Of a stretch of DNA of 64,000 nucleotides, positions 61,262-64,000 are shown piece after piece. Source of the stretch: Allopusillimonas ginsengisoli (GTDB lineage: Bacteria > Pseudomonadota > Gammaproteobacteria > Burkholderiales > Burkholderiaceae_B); the NCBI RefSeq assembly GCF_004153455.1, contig NZ_SDQE01000015.1, forward strand, positions 24,792 to 88,791, in the 5' to 3' direction. Position numbers and translations under genes: made by a program. Position 1 is the stretch's first letter; each line of letters starts with the position of its first letter. The notes below the pieces were generated by a model. The model was given only the letters and a program-made list of their open reading frames with translations. It made no database searches and was not told where the DNA came from.

Positions 61262-62809
61262 ATGGAAAAATTCTTTACTGTGCTTCCTGTCGGCCATTCC
61301 TTGCCAAGAACAGACAGGGAAGCGGCATATTTGCTGACAGATAACTGGGATGACTGGTTTACTTTCAGCACGATGTATACGCTAAACATAAGAGATTCGA
61401 AAGGCGAAATTCATCGCATTGGGAGCGTCAAGATAGGCCAGGCTGGCATGCGGCCGGATCAGCGCAGACCTGATCTTGAGCCGTCGTTTGATACTCTTGG
61501 CGATGACTTTTTCTCTATTGGGCAAGACGACACCTACTACGAAACCCTAAACGATTTAGGTGTGGACTTACGAGATCGCGTGCTTACAGGATTGCGCGAC
61601 ATGGCATTCAATCCGCAGCGCCTCGAAACTGCACTCAAGGAAAAGGTCACTGGCGTGTCGCTGCTCCGATCAGTTACGCGTGCCACAGTGCAGGGTCAAT
61701 ATGCCAGGCTCGCTCAAGGAGGGGCTCGGCTGTCTCGCTATAATTTCTCCTATACAGGTCCGCAAAAGCTCCGTTCGAAAATACCACCGATTGAATTAAA
61801 TTTTGTTGTCGAACCTGAGTCGATGCCACCCACTAATATCCACGTCCTGATCGGTAGGAATGGTGTTGGTAAGACACACTTATTGAATAACATGTCGCGC
61901 TCACTTGTGGATCAACGATCGAATCCCCAAGACGTAGGAGCCTTCGAGGCCGGAGAGGAAGATGAAGGCCAAGACCTGTTCGCCAACTTGGTGTCAGTGA
62001 CCTTCAGCGCATTTGATCCGTTCGACCCTTTGCCTAATCGTCGTGACCGATCTGAGGGCCTTCCATGTGCCTACGTGGGACTTAAACGTTCAGGAGTAAC
62101 AACAGAGGGGAAACCCTTGGCTCCCAAATCTCCGGACAGTTTATCGCGCGAATTCGGTGCAAGCGTCCTAGTCTGCCGTAGTCAGAGTGCCCGCCTAAGC
62201 CGTTGGCGCCGAGCTCTGCTAATGCTAGAAGCAGATCCTATTTTCAAGGCTGCGGACGTGGCCTCGCTGGCAGATGAAGAATTAACAGATGAACTCAAGG
62301 CTAGCGCCCGTAAAATATTTAGTAACCTTAGCTCTGGCCACAAAATTGTTCTCCTGACTATTACTCGCCTAGTCGAAACAGTGGAAGAGCGGACGTTGGT
62401 CTTATTGGATGAACCAGAGGCGCATCTCCATCCCCCCCTGCTATCTGCCTTTGTGCGCGCACTTTCAGATCTTCTAGTGAATCGCAATGGAGTTGCGATC
62501 GTTGCAACGCACTCGCCAGTCATTCTTCAAGAGGTGCCAAATCAATGTGTCTGGAAGATTTGGAGAAATGGCCGAATCGTTCAAGCTGAACGTCCGACTA
62601 TCGAGACATTCGGTGAAAATGTTGGAGTGCTAACCCGCGAGGTATTTGGTCTTGAAGTAACAGATGCCGGCTTCCATCAATTACTACGAGATGCCGCGCG
62701 CGACGAAGATGATTTTGAGGATGTCATCGCCAAGTTTGACCATAAGCTGGGAGGTGAGGCAAGAGCATTAATTCGCGCCATTATGGTTAATCGTGAAGGT
62801 GACCAATGA
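61262..62809 (+). CDS. Septu-like AAA ATPase (PtuA-like)
   Basis: 515 residues. A unique N-terminal region of about 180 residues (MEKFFTVLPVGHSLPRTDRE) precedes an SMC/Rad50/OLD-like ATPase. Walker A IGRNGVGKTH is at about 198-205 and Walker B TLVLLDEPEAHLH at about residues 379-391 (Asp 383, Glu 384). The signature-like NLSSGHKIVLLTI and the switch VAIVATHSPVILQEVP are also present. ATPases of this type with an HNH partner form the Septu defence system, in which PtuA senses or regulates and PtuB cuts DNA. The ATG at 61262 follows AGAAGG; an upstream TTG is less likely. The ATGA overlap with the next gene couples the pair. The base composition is clearly more AT-rich than the ICE core, a sign of separate origin. 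Confidence 0.85.
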   Translation: MEKFFTVLPVGHSLPRTDREAAYLLTDNWDDWFTFSTMYTLNIRDSKGEIHRIGSVKIGQAGMRPDQRRPDLEPSFDTLGDDFFSIGQDDTYYETLNDLGVDLRDRVLTGLRDMAFNPQRLETALKEKVTGVSLLRSVTRATVQGQYARLAQGGARLSRYNFSYTGPQKLRSKIPPIELNFVVEPESMPPTNIHVLIGRNGVGKTHLLNNMSRSLVDQRSNPQDVGAFEAGEEDEGQDLFANLVSVTFSAFDPFDPLPNRRDRSEGLPCAYVGLKRSGVTTEGKPLAPKSPDSLSREFGASVLVCRSQSARLSRWRRALLMLEADPIFKAADVASLADEELTDELKASARKIFSNLSSGHKIVLLTITRLVETVEERTLVLLDEPEAHLHPPLLSAFVRALSDLLVNRNGVAIVATHSPVILQEVPNQCVWKIWRNGRIVQAERPTIETFGENVGVLTREVFGLEVTDAGFHQLLRDAARDEDDFEDVIAKFDHKLGGEARALIRAIMVNREGDQ

Positions 62810-63651
62810 TTAAATTGGAACATCCAGATCTTGACGCTGGCGATGTTTTTAAACAATGCATAAGCCGTGTTCGAAACAAGGAACTCAAGACGCGTCTGGA
62901 ATCAATAGAGGCGGATGTTTCTCAAGCATCCGAAACCTTCGCAGACCTTGCTGCACAAGTAAGGCTTTATGAGTTTGTGCGCGAGGCTGTCGTCAACGGA
63001 GTAGTGACGACAGCCGAGATGGACGCTGTATATAACCAGCGAATGGTGCCAAAGACCGCTCCTGGCCGAGCCGCTTACGACAAACTAATGAGCTTGGCTC
63101 GCTCAGGGAAATGCCCATTATGCGCTCAGCGAGATGCATCTACACTCGACCATCACCTGCCAAAGGCTCACTATCCAATATTATCTGTTGTACCGTTAAA
63201 TTTGGTCCCATCATGTAAAGACTGCAATAAGGCCAAGCTTGCGAGCCTCCCAACAAACGCTTCCGAAGAAACTCTTCATCCTTATTTTGATGACATTGAT
63301 GGTGATCGTTGGTTGTTTGCATCCGTACAAACAACCACGCCCGCATCCTTGAAATTTTTTGTTATCCCTCCCAATCACTGGGATGCTGTGCTTGCAGCGC
63401 GGATGCTCCTCCATTTTGAGGCTCTAGGATTAGGGGCGCTCTACGCTGCGCAAGGTGCTGATGAACTGCTGAACATTCGGCATCAGTTACAAACGCTCCA
63501 CGACATAGGCGGAGCTGCGATAGTTCGCAGTGAATTATCCAGTCGCGCTGAAAGTGCAGCCGCCGCGCGCATAAATGGCTGGCGTGTCTCTGCGTTCCAA
63601 GCGTTTGCAGAAAGCGACTGGTTCTGTGATGGCGGATTCAGAGCTTTCTGA
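62806..63651 (+). CDS. HNH endonuclease (PtuB-like)
   Basis: 281 residues. A helical N-terminus (about 1-95) precedes a zinc-stabilised HNH nuclease. Cys 103 and 106 (CPLC) and Cys 137 and 140 (CKDC) form the zinc knuckles; Asp115-His116 (LDHHLPK) and Asn132 (PLNLVPS) supply the catalytic core. A C-terminal helical region of about 130 residues follows. Its start overlaps the ATPase stop by four bases, so the two proteins are made together. Cleavage of invading DNA or of tRNA/host DNA upon activation is inferred from Septu and related ATPase-HNH systems. It is the last gene of the AT-rich island. Confidence 0.87.
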   Translation: MIKLEHPDLDAGDVFKQCISRVRNKELKTRLESIEADVSQASETFADLAAQVRLYEFVREAVVNGVVTTAEMDAVYNQRMVPKTAPGRAAYDKLMSLARSGKCPLCAQRDASTLDHHLPKAHYPILSVVPLNLVPSCKDCNKAKLASLPTNASEETLHPYFDDIDGDRWLFASVQTTTPASLKFFVIPPNHWDAVLAARMLLHFEALGLGALYAAQGADELLNIRHQLQTLHDIGGAAIVRSELSSRAESAAAARINGWRVSAFQAFAESDWFCDGGFRAF

Positions 63652-63682
63652 ATCACGAGAAGATTTATTAGTTTATGAAGCA

Positions 63683-63706
63683 CGCCCCGCACCAATGGAC
63701 GGGGCG
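63683..63706. terminator. Hairpin downstream of DUF736
   Basis: Arms CGCCCCG and CGGGGCG with a 10-base loop lie 10 bases beyond the DUF736 stop. The following minus-strand bases are AT-rich but lack a clean T run, so it may be a weak terminator. It also lies just after the nuclease gene on the other strand. Confidence 0.5.
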
Positions 63707-63715
63707 CTGCAGCGG

Positions 63716-63879
63716 TTACGCCTTGGGCTTGCTGCGCGACCAGATCAGGTCGTGCGCGCCGTCCTCGCTCTCGATCAAGCGGGCATAGACCGTTGCAGGG
63801 AACGAAGGATCGTCTAGGGTCACAGACACGTAGGGGCGTCCGGCCTCGCTGGTTTTCTTCCACGCCGCGCCGATGTCGT
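63716..63879 (-). pseudogene. DUF736 gene, 3' fragment cut by an IS66-family element
   Basis: The last about 54 codons of a DUF736 gene are intact ([20 protein letters not shown] to [20 protein letters not shown]). The 5' half is replaced at 63880 by the terminal sequence of an insertion sequence. DUF736 proteins are about 100 residues long and belong to the ICE backbone, so the gene is disrupted. Its other half should lie beyond the insertion, outside the window. Confidence 0.88.
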
Positions 63880-64000
63880 GTAAGCGTCCGGGGAACTCAT
63901 CTTGCTGAGTTAACGGCGTTAGCTACTTAAGCGGTTGGCACCCAGTTGTGCGGCAAGAGTTCGCCAATGCGGCTGGCCGGTTGTGTCGGTAGACGCGTAA
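63880..64000. mobile_element. End of an IS66-family insertion sequence
   Basis: The element end begins GTAAGCGTCCGGGGAACTCA, the GTAA-type terminus of IS66-family inverted repeats, directly after DUF736 coding sequence. The C-terminal codons of an IS66 transposase (tnpC) follow on the minus strand. The rest of the element lies beyond the window. Confidence 0.82.
63927..64000 (-). CDS. tnpC: IS66-family transposase TnpC, C-terminal codons only
   Basis: Read on the minus strand, the last 24 codons give TRLPTQPASRIGELLPHNWV then PTA and a stop. The pattern RIxELLPxxW is the characteristic C-terminus of IS66 TnpC. The gene enters from outside the window. Confidence 0.82.
   Translation of the reverse strand, partial: TRLPTQPASRIGELLPHNWVPTA

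Larger units (their letters stand above)
26974..64000. mobile_element. Tn4371-family integrative and conjugative element (one side; integrase end outside window)
   Basis: From right to left the core reads DUF736, DUF2958, DUF2285, AlpA-like, repA, parA, RHH, DUF2840, traF (S26), relaxase, traR-like LysR, eexN, traG, copG, trbBCDEJ, eex, trbLFGI, DUF2274. This is the known backbone order of the Tn4371/ICE6xxx group. Cargo is placed in three spots: 44.9-53.1 kb, 60.8-63.7 kb and, if included, 26.97-30.95 kb. No tyrosine recombinase gene is in the window. The left limit is uncertain: DUF2274 is normally close to the element's end, so the true junction may be at about 31 kb rather than 26.7 kb. 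Confidence 0.85.

Noticed and set aside
60879..63651. Retron with an ATPase-HNH effector
   Set aside because: Some retrons use PtuAB-like effectors, but no retron reverse transcriptase or msr/msd-like RNA is adjacent; the only RT is about 30 kb away and of another class.
63575..63817. 80-codon plus-strand frame over the nuclease end and DUF736
   Set aside because: It spans the DUF736 fragment on the opposite strand and the end of the HNH gene in another frame; no independent support.

Overview
The window looks like a betaproteobacterium of the Alcaligenaceae (Achromobacter/Bordetella/Pusillimonas type). This is judged from gene content, dense minus-strand operons and GC-rich codon use, not from a database search. 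It has two parts. Positions 1 to about 26.6 kb are ordinary chromosome. From about 27 kb to the end is one side of an integrative and conjugative element (ICE) of the Tn4371 family, recognised by its gene order: traG-copG-trbBCDEJ-eex-LFGI-DUF2274, then relaxase, S26 TraF peptidase, DUF2840, RHH protein, ParA, RepA, AlpA-like, DUF2285, DUF2958 and DUF736. The integrase end is not in the window.

Chromosomal part: a partial 6-phosphogluconate dehydrogenase gene, an NfeD/slipin membrane pair, a DUF488 gene, fumC, epd, a LysR/DHA2-efflux pair, mmsA with a divergent LysR gene, a glycerate module (2-hydroxyacid dehydrogenase and glycerate kinase), an S9 peptidase with a glutathione S-transferase, a complete livKHMGF branched-chain amino-acid importer, proC, and a complete ugpBAEC glycerol-3-phosphate importer.

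ICE part: at 26974-30945, just outside the usual last ICE gene, is a single gene for a 1323-residue protein. It has an N-terminal reverse transcriptase with a YVDD active site and a C-terminal nitrilase domain, which is the architecture of defence-associated reverse transcriptase type 1 (DRT1/UG1). It has its own promoter-like sequence and a leader of about 200 nt. The conjugation operon follows (31.2-43.5 kb). Next comes a cargo block (44.9-53.1 kb) of nitroreductase, exporters, a TetR gene with two identical operator-like sites, an unknown membrane protein and an MFS/XRE efflux pair. This block is bracketed by an intact LysR gene (traR-like) and a decayed partial copy of a close relative. 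The mobilisation and maintenance module (53.1-60.6 kb) carries a probable oriT hairpin and three iteron-like repeats beside repA.

At 60.85-63.65 kb an AT-richer island carries a small XRE regulator, an AAA ATPase and an HNH nuclease. The last two match the Septu (PtuA/PtuB) defence layout. A perfect 14-bp inverted repeat lies across the regulator's start codon. The next ICE gene (DUF736) is cut off by the end of an IS66-family insertion sequence that runs out of the window.

The main points of interest are the two antiphage-type systems at opposite sides of the ICE core, the controller protein and operator attached to the Septu-like pair, and several cis-acting sites (oriT, iterons, TetR operators, terminator). 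The exact chromosomal junction of the ICE could not be fixed. It lies either at 26.63-26.97 kb (DRT1 is cargo) or at 30.95-31.20 kb (DRT1 is a neighbour).
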